This document shows, in pieces, positions 19,395 to 27,102 of a stretch of DNA of 64,000 nucleotides. The translations under genes were made by a program, and so were the position numbers. Position 1 is the first letter of the stretch. Each line of letters starts with the position of its first letter. A model generated the notes under the pieces. The model was not told the DNA's origin, made no database searches, and was given only the letters and a program-made list of their open reading frames with translations. Where the stretch lies: NCBI RefSeq assembly GCF_000504085.1, contig NC_022792.1, forward strand, positions 1,072,001-1,136,000. Reading direction: 5' to 3'. This DNA comes from Pseudothermotoga elfii DSM 9442 = NBRC 107921. GTDB lineage: Bacteria; Thermotogota; Thermotogae; Thermotogales; DSM-5069.

Positions 19395-19850
19395 TTACAG
19401 AGCCCCTTCCATTGCTGCTTTTAAAATATTAGTGCGGCCGATCATACCGACCAATCTGCCAAGATCATCAACCACAGGTATGACTTTTATGTTATGCCTG
19501 ATCATAATGTCTGCAACATGTATCAAATTAGCATGCTCATTCACAACTATCGGTGGAGAAGACATGTATTCAAAAACAGGCTTATCTTTTACAAGTTTGG
19601 CATTTCTGAGAAATTGGTTCATGTCAGGTATGAAAGAAGCTGATTGAAGAAGAGAAAAATAACTTGGCACCGTCGCTCTAATTATATCGCTTTCACTTAT
19701 AAACCCAATAACTCTCATATCCTCAGAAACTACAGGTATTCCAGAGAGTAATTGACTCGACATTATGCGTAATACGTTCTCAACACTTTCATCTTTGGTT
19801 ACAGCTGTTACATCGCGGGTCATCACATCAAATACACGCACAGCGATCAC
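19395..19850 (-). CDS. Two-CBS-domain protein
   Basis: 151 aa. Two CBS motifs in tandem: VFDVMTRDVTAVTKDESVENVLRIM at the N-terminus (MT..v..v....v) and EYMSSPPIVVNEHANLIHVADIM in the second half, each closed by a GxIxxxDII-like strand (GFISESDIIRAT, GMIGRTNILKAA). CBS pairs bind adenine nucleotides and act as energy sensors. No catalytic domain is attached. The GTG at 19850 directly follows the fruK stop; a second GTG at 19841 has better spacing from AGGTGAT and may be the true start. Confidence 0.82.
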   Translation of the reverse strand: MIAVRVFDVMTRDVTAVTKDESVENVLRIMSSQLLSGIPVVSEDMRVIGFISESDIIRATVPSYFSLLQSASFIPDMNQFLRNAKLVKDKPVFEYMSSPPIVVNEHANLIHVADIMIRHNIKVIPVVDDLGRLVGMIGRTNILKAAMEGAL

Positions 19851-20813
19851 CTACCTGAGTCTCTTAATTTCGCAGTTATTCAAACATTCGTTGATTTCGT
19901 TATATTCTGGCATTTCTTTCGGCAGTTTTTTGGTTTTTGCTAAAGCAGCTGCGTAGCCAAATTTCGCTACTTCTAAGTGATCGCAATTTGGACAGGTTAG
20001 CCTCTTATAAACCATGGCGGCTATATAAGCATCTCCAGCGCCAAGGAGATTCGATATTTCTATCTCTAATGGGGTTGAAATAATCCATACTCCATCACTT
20101 GTTGCTACAATATCACTTTTAATTTGGTATGAGATTATTGCCATTTCGGCTCCCATATCGACAAGCTCAGAAGCAGTGTCAACATAATCCTCAAGAGAGA
20201 TTAGTTTTTTTCCAAGAACAACTGCTTTTTGTCTCACATCCGGTTTTATTACATTCGGAACTTGAATATCGAAAGCAGATCTAATGTAGTCGTCGGTTAT
20301 TTCCATGAAGACCTGTTTCCCTTTTTCCTTAGCCATCTTTGCCAACATCCCGTAAATTTCTCCACCAAGATTTGGCGGGAGGCTACCTGACAGAACAACT
20401 GCCTCTGCTCTTGAAAGAAGCATCTGGTATCTTTTTACAAGAAAATCGACAGTTCTTTTTTCAACGGTTGGCCCGGGGGAGTTGATTTCTGTAATTGTAT
20501 GATCCTTAGGATCCAAAATAGCTATGTTTTCCCGGGTTTCATGATCAATGTGCACGAAACTCGTGCTTATCAACGGACTTAGTTTGCTTAATTCGGTCAG
20601 AAGCACTCTTCCAATATAACCTCCAAGAACACCTATTGCAACCGATTGCACTCTGAGCTTTGCAAGTGCAATAGAAACATTTATTCCTTTTCCGCCTGGA
20701 GACATTTGCATATCTTCACGGTGTAAAATTCTGTGTAATTTATTCACTTGAAAATCCTCGATTATAAACTCTCTGTCTAAGGCAGGATTGAAAGTGACTG
20801 TTATAACTTTCAA
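19851..20813 (-). CDS. PfkB-family sugar kinase, 1-phosphofructokinase-like
   Basis: 320 aa, TTG start with GAGGTGAAAAT immediately upstream. N-terminal TVTFNPALDREFII and the first PfkB signature SPGGKGINVSIALAKL match FruK/LacC kinases; the second signature is LLGAGDAYIAAMV with the catalytic Asp in GAGD. FruK phosphorylates fructose 1-phosphate to the bisphosphate. No fructose PTS or other sugar gene is next to it, so the substrate is not assured; tagatose-6-phosphate kinase is the main alternative. Residues 300-320 form a short C-terminal extension. Confidence 0.75.
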   Translation of the reverse strand: MKVITVTFNPALDREFIIEDFQVNKLHRILHREDMQMSPGGKGINVSIALAKLRVQSVAIGVLGGYIGRVLLTELSKLSPLISTSFVHIDHETRENIAILDPKDHTITEINSPGPTVEKRTVDFLVKRYQMLLSRAEAVVLSGSLPPNLGGEIYGMLAKMAKEKGKQVFMEITDDYIRSAFDIQVPNVIKPDVRQKAVVLGKKLISLEDYVDTASELVDMGAEMAIISYQIKSDIVATSDGVWIISTPLEIEISNLLGAGDAYIAAMVYKRLTCPNCDHLEVAKFGYAAALAKTKKLPKEMPEYNEINECLNNCEIKRLR

Positions 20814-20817
20814 ATTT

Positions 20818-21561
20818 TCACCTCTTCAGTACTAATTCTCTTGGAGCCCCTTTGTATTCAATTCTACCATCTTTTATTGCTACAAACAAATCTGCCATTG
20901 GGAGGAAACGGCTTTGATGCCTTGTACTGAGTATTACGACTCTATCTTCTTTTATTGAAGAAAGTTCCCTAACAACCGGGACTATGGCATCATCATCGAC
21001 GTGGTCAAGAATACAATCTAAAACAATTATTGAAGATTTTCTGACTATTGCCGCAAATAGAAGGACCATTATTTTTTCCATAGTGTAGAATTCCCTGAGA
21101 GGGGTTCGCATTTCCCGTTTCAGCAATCTTAATATTCCAAGCCTGTCAAGTTCAGTAGATAGTTCGTCCAGTGAAACTTGCTTTTCCGCCAGAACTAAAT
21201 TGATAAATTCACCGAATCTGAGATGATCAAGGGCTTCAACAAAAGAAGGCTCTACATAGGTTACGAGTCGCCTCAATGTCTTTTTGTCATAAGCATTAAC
21301 TGGCTTTCCGTTTACTTTTAATTCACCCGATCGTTCTACATTATCATATATTTCTCTGTTCAATCTGAGGAGGGATCTTAAAAGCGCGGATTTACCAGCC
21401 CCTCGAGGGCCGTAGACAATAGCCAACTCACCTGATTTCATTACCAGATCGATATTCCTCAGCACATCTATTCCATCGATAGACAAGGAAAAATTAATAA
21501 ACTCCACAGAACTACGATCGCTGTTTACTTTCTGCTGTTCTTGCTTGATTGGTTTCTCCAT
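20818..21561 (-). CDS. Orphan ABC-type ATPase with degenerate catalytic motifs
   Basis: 247 aa. The Walker A loop is intact (GPRGAGKSALL), but the usual LSGGQ signature is replaced by LREFYTMEK. In the Walker B region, IIVLDCILDHVD puts Cys where the catalytic Glu of LLLDEP should be. The H-loop His is kept (LSTRHQSRF). No permease lies nearby. It may bind ATP without turning over normally, or act outside transport. The start overlaps a 54-codon ORF by 50 bases; ATG has GGAGG about 11 bases upstream. Confidence 0.7.
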   Translation of the reverse strand: MEKPIKQEQQKVNSDRSSVEFINFSLSIDGIDVLRNIDLVMKSGELAIVYGPRGAGKSALLRSLLRLNREIYDNVERSGELKVNGKPVNAYDKKTLRRLVTYVEPSFVEALDHLRFGEFINLVLAEKQVSLDELSTELDRLGILRLLKREMRTPLREFYTMEKIMVLLFAAIVRKSSIIVLDCILDHVDDDAIVPVVRELSSIKEDRVVILSTRHQSRFLPMADLFVAIKDGRIEYKGAPRELVLKR

Positions 21562-21676
21562 CAGAAAGAGTCATCCTCCTTCGCAGTTCCTCTTTCGCAC
21601 CTTCTTCACCATCTTTCAGCATACGAAGGAGTTCAATTTGTGATACTGTTTTTGGGTTTTTCGGGTTTTTCTTCAT
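21512..21676 (-). CDS. Small basic/acidic protein of 54 aa, unknown function
   Basis: ATG at 21676 has a good ribosome site (AGGGGTGA, about five bases upstream) and opens 54 codons to a TAG at 21512-21514. The product starts KKNPKNPKTVSQIELLRML and continues with alternating Glu and Lys/Arg residues (DGEEGAKEELRRR), predicted helical. It overlaps the ABC-like gene in another frame by 50 bases, so coupled translation is possible. It appears to be the first gene of the long minus-strand series. I do not recognise a family. Confidence 0.5.
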   Translation of the reverse strand: MKKNPKNPKTVSQIELLRMLKDGEEGAKEELRRRMTLSDGETNQARTAESKQRS

Positions 21677-21833
21677 CTTTTCACCCCTTGTATACTTATC
21701 AATTATTATTTTACGGTTATTGAATTACTCAAAGTTGTAGCAAATATTACAGAAAAAAGAGTAGGTGATCTTAACATCTGGTTTCTACGAATTTCAAAGT
21801 ATAGTGTATATTAAAAGCTTAGGAGGTGTTGTT

Positions 21834-22241
21834 ATGAAATTCACAGATTTTTATCCAGGCCAGAGTCATGTTGAAAAATTTGTCATCACAGATGAGATGG
21901 TCAGAAGTTATGCAGAATTAATCGGCGACAGGAATCCAGTTCATCTGGATGAAAATTACGCACAAACCACTCGTTTTAAGAAAAGAATTTGTCATGGTAT
22001 GCTTGTTGCTTCATTAATATCTAAGGTGCTCGGAATGGATTTTCCCGGGCCGGGTACAATTCTTGTAAAGCAGCAAATCAAATATAAATCGCCTGTCTAT
22101 ATAGATGAAGAAATAGAAATACATGTGAAAGTTAATCAAGTAATTCCCGAGAAACATAGACTTTTGTTAGATACACCTGTGATTAAGAAAGATGGTACAA
22201 CTGTGATAGAGGCTCAAGCAGAGGTATTGTTTGAACAATGA
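21834..22241 (+). CDS. MaoC-like (R)-specific enoyl-CoA hydratase
   Basis: 135 aa from ATG at 21834, with AGGAGGTG about seven bases upstream; the frame is open further 5' but that part has no ribosome site. Hot-dog fold hydratase: the catalytic Asp/His signature is seen in AELIGDRNPVHLDENYA (D and H of the MaoC hydratase 2 motif), then KKRICHGMLVASLISKVLG. Single-domain proteins of this type (PhaJ-like) hydrate trans-2-enoyl-CoA to (R)-3-hydroxyacyl-CoA. It overlaps the rRNA methyltransferase gene by four bases, an odd partner. Fatty-acid or CoA-ester metabolism genes occur 4 kb downstream. Confidence 0.82.
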   Translation: MKFTDFYPGQSHVEKFVITDEMVRSYAELIGDRNPVHLDENYAQTTRFKKRICHGMLVASLISKVLGMDFPGPGTILVKQQIKYKSPVYIDEEIEIHVKVNQVIPEKHRLLLDTPVIKKDGTTVIEAQAEVLFEQ

Positions 22242-22984
22242 GGCCTTATGGACAGCATTTTTTGAATGATAAGTCCACGGCCATTAAGTTAGTTGAATTG
22301 ATCTCTCACGATGTTTCGAATAGACGAGTAGTTGAGATAGGAGCCGGGAAAGGTTTTATAACAGGTTTTCTACTGCAAGCTGGGTTTCAGGTCCTGGCAT
22401 ACGAGATAGACCAGAAACTTGCAAAACAGCTTTGTCAGAAATTCGCCAGTCCTGGTTTAAAAGTGTATGTGAAAGATTTTTTGCAGTCAACGCCGGAAGA
22501 AATAGAGAATATCAATTTATGTATAGGTAGCATACCTTATCAAATATCTTCAAAAATAATTATAAAATTAATCGAGCTCGGTTTTCAGAAAGTTGTACTG
22601 ATTGTTCAAAAAGAATTTGCTGAAAAGCTTGTTGCTGAACCCGGTGAAAAGAGATACAGCTTCATAACTGTACTTGCACAAAGCTTCTATGATGTGCAAA
22701 AAGTCAGCAATTTACCAAAATCGTGTTTTTCACCAGCTCCGAAAGTGGATTCTGCAATACTCTCAATGTGCAGAAATCATGTGTCAATTAAGATTGATGA
22801 GTATATTCTATTTCTTCGAAAGATTTTTGTATCTCCAAACAAAATGGTACATAATATGATCCACTCGGCTATCAAAAAAAGAGTGCGTGAACTCCCGGCT
22901 GATGAATTTTTGCGTCTTTTTTTTGAGGAGGGCCAGAATGGACAGAGCGGAGTTGTTTCAAACAGTTCTGGATTCAATAATTGA
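22238..22984 (+). CDS. rsmA: 16S rRNA (adenine-N6,N6) dimethyltransferase RsmA/KsgA
   Basis: 248 aa, ATG overlapping the previous stop by four bases. PYGQHFLNDKS is the standard N-terminus. The SAM-binding motif I is VVEIGAGKGFITGFLL; the catalytic NLPY-type motif IV reads GSIPYQIS, a slightly variant form with Ser for Asn or Leu. CFSPAPKVDSAIL is the usual late motif. It dimethylates two adenines in helix 45 during 30S maturation. The C-terminal domain is a little short. Its last 47 bases overlap the next gene. Confidence 0.9.
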   Translation: MRPYGQHFLNDKSTAIKLVELISHDVSNRRVVEIGAGKGFITGFLLQAGFQVLAYEIDQKLAKQLCQKFASPGLKVYVKDFLQSTPEEIENINLCIGSIPYQISSKIIIKLIELGFQKVVLIVQKEFAEKLVAEPGEKRYSFITVLAQSFYDVQKVSNLPKSCFSPAPKVDSAILSMCRNHVSIKIDEYILFLRKIFVSPNKMVHNMIHSAIKKRVRELPADEFLRLFFEEGQNGQSGVVSNSSGFNN

Positions 22985-24650
22985 AGGTGTAATACTGATA
23001 GACAAAGACTCCAAGATAACATTTATGAATAAACAGGCATCACTCATGCTTGGCATACCTGTTTCTCAGGTGATTAATAAATCCGTGACAGATGCGATAC
23101 CAAACACACGCTTACATATTGTTCTGAAAACAGGTGTGCCGGAGGTGAATAGAATCCAACAACTTGGCAACACGAAGATAATTACGACAAGGATTCCCAT
23201 AAGAGACAAAACTGGAGCAATCATAGGCGCAGTGGCAATCTTCCGTGATATAACGAGTGTTCAAAAGATGGCAGAGGAAGTAACAAATTTGCGGGAAATT
23301 GAAGTTCTTCTGAAAACGATAATTGAATCAACAAGCGACGCTATATCCGTAGCAGATGAAAATGGAAGAATTGTTATGGTAAATAAGGCATATACTAAAA
23401 TCACTGGTTTTTCTGCTCAAGATGTCATAGGCAAACTCGCCACGGTTGATATAGCTCAGGGTGAAAGCATGCATTTGCGCGTAGCACAGACACGGCAACC
23501 TATTTATGGTGCAAGACTGCTTGTGGGTCCCGGAAAGCGAGAAGTTATCGTTGATGTAACTCCATTATTTGTCAGAGGAGAATTCAAAGGAAGCGTGGGT
23601 GTAATTCATGATGTATCAGAAATAGCAAAATTGACTAAGGAACTTGATGAAGTAAAAAGATTGATACGCAGAATGGGTGCAAAGTACTCTTTTGAAGACA
23701 TAATAGCTGAAAGCTCAAAAATGAAGATAGCTGTTACGCAAGCTATTAAAGTTGCATCAACTCCTGCCACAGTACTTCTCAGAGGAGAAAGCGGAACTGG
23801 AAAAGAGTTATTTGCTCATGCTATTCACAATGCAAGCGATAGGCGTGATAAACCTTTTGTAAGTGTTAATTGTGCTGCAATTCCTGAATCAATACTCGAA
23901 TCAGAGCTTTTTGGCTATACCTCCGGAGCTTTCACTGGCGCAAAAAAGGAAGGAAAAAAAGGCTTGCTGGAAGAAGCTCACCGTGGCACGATTTTTTTTG
24001 ATGAAATTGGCAAAATGCCTCTTCTTCTTCAATCAAAATTGTTGAGATTCCTGGAGAGCAAAGAAATTGTTCCGGTTGGTGGAACAAAACCTGTGAGGAT
24101 AGATGCAAGGATAATAGCTGCAACAAACATGAATTTGGAAAAGATGGTTCAGGAAGGATCTTTTCTGCCAGATTTGTATTTTCGACTAAATGTTTTTCCC
24201 ATCTTTTTACCGCCTTTGAGAGAAAGAAAAGAAGATATACCATATCTCGCACAGCACATAATAAAAAAATTGAATCAACAATATGGAAGACTTGTCGAAG
24301 GTATTTCATCGGATGCACTTCGTAAGTTGATACATTACGATTGGCCGGGAAATGTTAGAGAGCTTGAGAATATAATGGGCAGGGCTATGATAAATATGGA
24401 GGCTGACGAAAGGATTATAAAATTGCATCATATTCCACCTCTTGAGGAAATTCGCCACATTTCGTCAATCACAAAGGCCGGGAGTCATAAACAATTGCTT
24501 TTGGAATACGAGAAAGGAGTGATACTCAAGGCACTTGAAGAGAATTCGTGGAATGTTCAAAAAACTGCCGAAAACCTGAAAATCAGCATCAGGACGCTTT
24601 ATTACAGAATGAAAATGCTTGGAATAAAGAGAGAAGGAAGGCGCACATAA
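22938..24650 (+). CDS. Sigma-54-type transcriptional activator with two PAS domains
   Basis: 570 aa from ATG at 22938, with GAGGAGGG 8-10 bases upstream; an open frame 17 codons longer lies wholly inside rsmA. Residues about 1-115 and 120-235 are two PAS domains (ILDSIIEGVILIDKD; IIESTSDAISVADENG). About 265-500 is the AAA+ domain with Walker A GESGTGKELFA, the GAFTGA loop that contacts sigma-54, and Walker B GTIFFDEIGK. The C-terminal Fis-type HTH ends with SIRTLYYRMKMLGI. There is no receiver domain, so a small molecule sensed by PAS is likely. Target genes are unknown. Confidence 0.88.
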   Translation: MDRAELFQTVLDSIIEGVILIDKDSKITFMNKQASLMLGIPVSQVINKSVTDAIPNTRLHIVLKTGVPEVNRIQQLGNTKIITTRIPIRDKTGAIIGAVAIFRDITSVQKMAEEVTNLREIEVLLKTIIESTSDAISVADENGRIVMVNKAYTKITGFSAQDVIGKLATVDIAQGESMHLRVAQTRQPIYGARLLVGPGKREVIVDVTPLFVRGEFKGSVGVIHDVSEIAKLTKELDEVKRLIRRMGAKYSFEDIIAESSKMKIAVTQAIKVASTPATVLLRGESGTGKELFAHAIHNASDRRDKPFVSVNCAAIPESILESELFGYTSGAFTGAKKEGKKGLLEEAHRGTIFFDEIGKMPLLLQSKLLRFLESKEIVPVGGTKPVRIDARIIAATNMNLEKMVQEGSFLPDLYFRLNVFPIFLPPLRERKEDIPYLAQHIIKKLNQQYGRLVEGISSDALRKLIHYDWPGNVRELENIMGRAMINMEADERIIKLHHIPPLEEIRHISSITKAGSHKQLLLEYEKGVILKALEENSWNVQKTAENLKISIRTLYYRMKMLGIKREGRRT

Positions 24651-24684
24651 ATATAGTATAATGGGATCAATTGGGGGAACATCT

Positions 24685-25878
24685 GTGCGCAGACAACCTA
24701 AAAGATCAGATGGAAAGAAAACTTTGAGCAATCTTTTGAATAGTGCCACAAGGCTTTTTGCAGATCGTGGATACTACGGTGTATCGATACCTATGATCGC
24801 GCGTGAAGCAAATGTGAAAAACGCAACATTTTATCAGTACTTTAAAGATAAGGAATCTATTTATAGAAAAATACTTGAAGATTCTTTCAACAAATTCTTC
24901 AACCTCATGATTAAAATTGACGGAAGGGACACAGAGGAAATTCTGGAGTCTTTTTTGATGAATTATCTTGCTTTCTTTTCCAGAAATAGGCAACATTATA
25001 GAATTTTGCATGAGGCAGTTTATTTAAGAAAGGCTACTTTTCGGCGGGTAGAGAAAACTTTGAATGAAGTTTTGCACAGGTTTTTTCCAGAAACACTTGA
25101 CAAAACAAAAGAGATGATTCTCAGATGGTTTATTACAGGTCCGATTCGTTTTATAGCCATATATAAATCTCTTCACGCCGACTACGAAGTTGACAGGAGA
25201 ACCATTGACGACTTGGTTGAATTTCTCATGAAGGGATTTGATCCTGATGCCCATGAACTTGACAGGTCTGTTTTCTATATAGACGTTAAACCCCTTAAAA
25301 TAGAGGTAACTTCTACGAGAATGAAGCTCTTACAGGCTGCTGAAAAACTTTTTGGAACAAGGGGATATAGAAACACAATGATTAGCGATATCACAAGAGC
25401 CGCTAATGTGGCTTCTGGAACATTTTATGTGCACTTTAAAAGTAAGGAAGAGATTCTCGAGGAGCTGGTTATGACTACAAATAAAAATTTGAGAATAACA
25501 CTTTCGACGGCTATAAAAAGATTTCATGATAGGCGCGACGCAGAAATAGCAGGCTTCATGGCATTTCTTAAGTTTTTTATGTTGCACCCGGAAATGTATC
25601 TTATAGTCAGGCAAGCGGAATTTTTTAATCCATCTATATCGCGCAACTATTATGAAAAAATTTTTAACAGCTATCTTTCTCCTTTGAGTGAGGCAATTCA
25701 ATCTGGTCAGTTAAAAAACTATTCACCAAATAATCTGGCTCTTTTCCTCATGGGAATTGGTCATTTCATGGGTGAAGATCTTGTTGTTCAAAAACACGGC
25801 AATATTCAGGAAACAACAGTATATCTTCAAAAGCTCGCCCCTCTTCTTTTCAAAGGTATATCGTTTCTTAAATCATAA
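24685..25878 (+). CDS. Tandem double-TetR transcriptional regulator
   Basis: 397 aa from GTG at 24685, with GGGGG eight bases upstream. An ATG at 24661 is in frame but lies within a TATAAT-like element and lacks a ribosome site. Two complete TetR units lie in one chain. HTH 1 is at residues 14-60 (FADRGYYGVSIPMIAREANV, then FYQYFKDKESIY). Its ligand domain runs to about 195. HTH 2 is at 212-258 (FGTRGYRNTMISDITRAANV, then TFYVHFKSKEEIL), again with about 135 residues of helices after it. TetR proteins normally dimerise; a tandem chain could act as a pseudo-dimer or hold two ligand sites. A palindromic operator candidate lies about 95 bases downstream in front of the 15-gene cluster. Confidence 0.82.
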   Translation: MRRQPKRSDGKKTLSNLLNSATRLFADRGYYGVSIPMIAREANVKNATFYQYFKDKESIYRKILEDSFNKFFNLMIKIDGRDTEEILESFLMNYLAFFSRNRQHYRILHEAVYLRKATFRRVEKTLNEVLHRFFPETLDKTKEMILRWFITGPIRFIAIYKSLHADYEVDRRTIDDLVEFLMKGFDPDAHELDRSVFYIDVKPLKIEVTSTRMKLLQAAEKLFGTRGYRNTMISDITRAANVASGTFYVHFKSKEEILEELVMTTNKNLRITLSTAIKRFHDRRDAEIAGFMAFLKFFMLHPEMYLIVRQAEFFNPSISRNYYEKIFNSYLSPLSEAIQSGQLKNYSPNNLALFLMGIGHFMGEDLVVQKHGNIQETTVYLQKLAPLLFKGISFLKS

Positions 25879-25971
25879 TGATTTAAAGAGCAACAGAGAG
25901 TAATAACGAGTTTTTACATCCCCTACCAGATTTTACGCCCGAAAACCTGCCTTCCTTTTGGCATATTTAAA

Positions 25972-26000
25972 TTGACTTACTTAAGTCAGCTGTGTTATCA
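25972..26000 (+). promoter_or_regulatory. Promoter with overlapping 16-bp palindromic operator
   Basis: TTGACT at 25972-25977, a 17-base spacer and TTATCA at 25995-26000 form a housekeeping-type promoter. Overlapping the -35 box and spacer is TGACTTA-CT-TAAGTCA at 25973-25988, a perfect 7-2-7 inverted repeat. A repressor bound here would block the polymerase. The obvious candidate is the double-TetR protein encoded just upstream. The start of transcription would be near 26007, about 50 bases before the first gene. Confidence 0.62.
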
Positions 26001-26059
26001 TTTAACCTGAATCATCTTTCATATTGATAAATGAGTCACATGTTATTGGAGGTGCTTCA

Positions 26060-27091
26060 GTGGAGCAACATGCAGGTATAGTAAGCGTAGGAACGTATCT
26101 TCCCCAAAAGTACATGACCGCCGAAGATCTGAGTCATCTGGCGTGTATCCCTGTTGATATAATTGTTGAAAAGTTTGGTATAAGAGGGAAATACATTCCG
26201 CGTGATAATGAAACGACAAGTTTCATGGGAATTATGGCTGCAAAAGAAGCTTTGAAAAATGCCGGTATTTCACCTGAAGAAATAGATGTTGTCATCTGGA
26301 ACGGTGCGCAACACAAAGATTATCCGTGCTGGCTTGCAAGCACAAAGGTAGCTCATGAAATAGGCGCAAAAAACGCCTGGGCTTTTGACATGGAAGCGAT
26401 GTGCGGCTCGATGATAGTTGGTCTTCAGGTTGCGCGATCACTCATGCTTTCTGAGAAAAACATAGATACTATTTTACTTGTAAGTGGGTACAGAAACGTA
26501 GATCTTGTGAATTACCAATACAAACACACTTCTTTCATGTTTGATATTGGGGCAAGCGGTTCGGCAATGGTACTAAAGAAGAATTCAGGAAGAAACGTGT
26601 TATTAGGTATCTCAAGCATAGTCGATGGATCTTTCGCCGAAGACTGTGTAGTACCAGTTGGCGGGACAAAAAAATGGCCTTTACAACCTCAAGATCTTGA
26701 AAACTATTATTTTCAGATAAAAGATCCAGAGAATTTCAAAAATCGACTGAATGAAGTGACACTCAAAAATTTCTATTTTGTAATTGATGATGCCCTCAGA
26801 AAAAGCAATTTATCTCGAAAAGACATCTCATATCTGGCAATGCTGCATTTTAAGAGATCTGCTCATCTCTCGGTGCTCAGAGAACTTGGTCTTAGAGAAG
26901 ATCAGACTACTTATTTGGAGAAATATGGGCACATGGGCCAGAACGATCAGGTTTTTTCAATAAAAGAAGGATTACTTTCTGGAAAGATAAAAGATGGCGA
27001 CGTTGTTGTCCTTGTGGGAGCTGGAGTGGGTTGGACTTGGAATGCCGCAGTTGTTCGTTGGGGTAGCTTGAGAGAACCGATTAATTGGTAG
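26060..27091 (+). CDS. KAS III-like condensing-enzyme homologue, first copy
   Basis: 343 aa from GTG at 26060, with GGAGGTG six bases upstream. Thiolase-fold protein of the FabH/HMG-CoA synthase group. The nucleophile Cys is C115 in MEAMCGSMIVG. The base His is kept at H263 (LHFKRSAHL), but the Asn of the FabH triad is replaced by His (YGHMGQ, H291). So the set is Cys-His-His rather than Cys-His-Asn. It leads the 15-gene cluster, next to a CoA-transferase rather than fatty-acid synthesis genes, which points to catabolic acyl-CoA chemistry (inference). Confidence 0.78.
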   Translation: MEQHAGIVSVGTYLPQKYMTAEDLSHLACIPVDIIVEKFGIRGKYIPRDNETTSFMGIMAAKEALKNAGISPEEIDVVIWNGAQHKDYPCWLASTKVAHEIGAKNAWAFDMEAMCGSMIVGLQVARSLMLSEKNIDTILLVSGYRNVDLVNYQYKHTSFMFDIGASGSAMVLKKNSGRNVLLGISSIVDGSFAEDCVVPVGGTKKWPLQPQDLENYYFQIKDPENFKNRLNEVTLKNFYFVIDDALRKSNLSRKDISYLAMLHFKRSAHLSVLRELGLREDQTTYLEKYGHMGQNDQVFSIKEGLLSGKIKDGDVVVLVGAGVGWTWNAAVVRWGSLREPINW

Positions 27092-27102
27092 GAGGGATTG
27101 CT

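Noticed and set aside
25955..25975. Possible sigma-54 (-24/-12) promoter TTGGCA...TTGA before the 15-gene cluster
   Set aside because: The GG to G spacing is about two bases too long and the GC of the -12 element is missing; the TTGACT/TTATCA promoter fits better.
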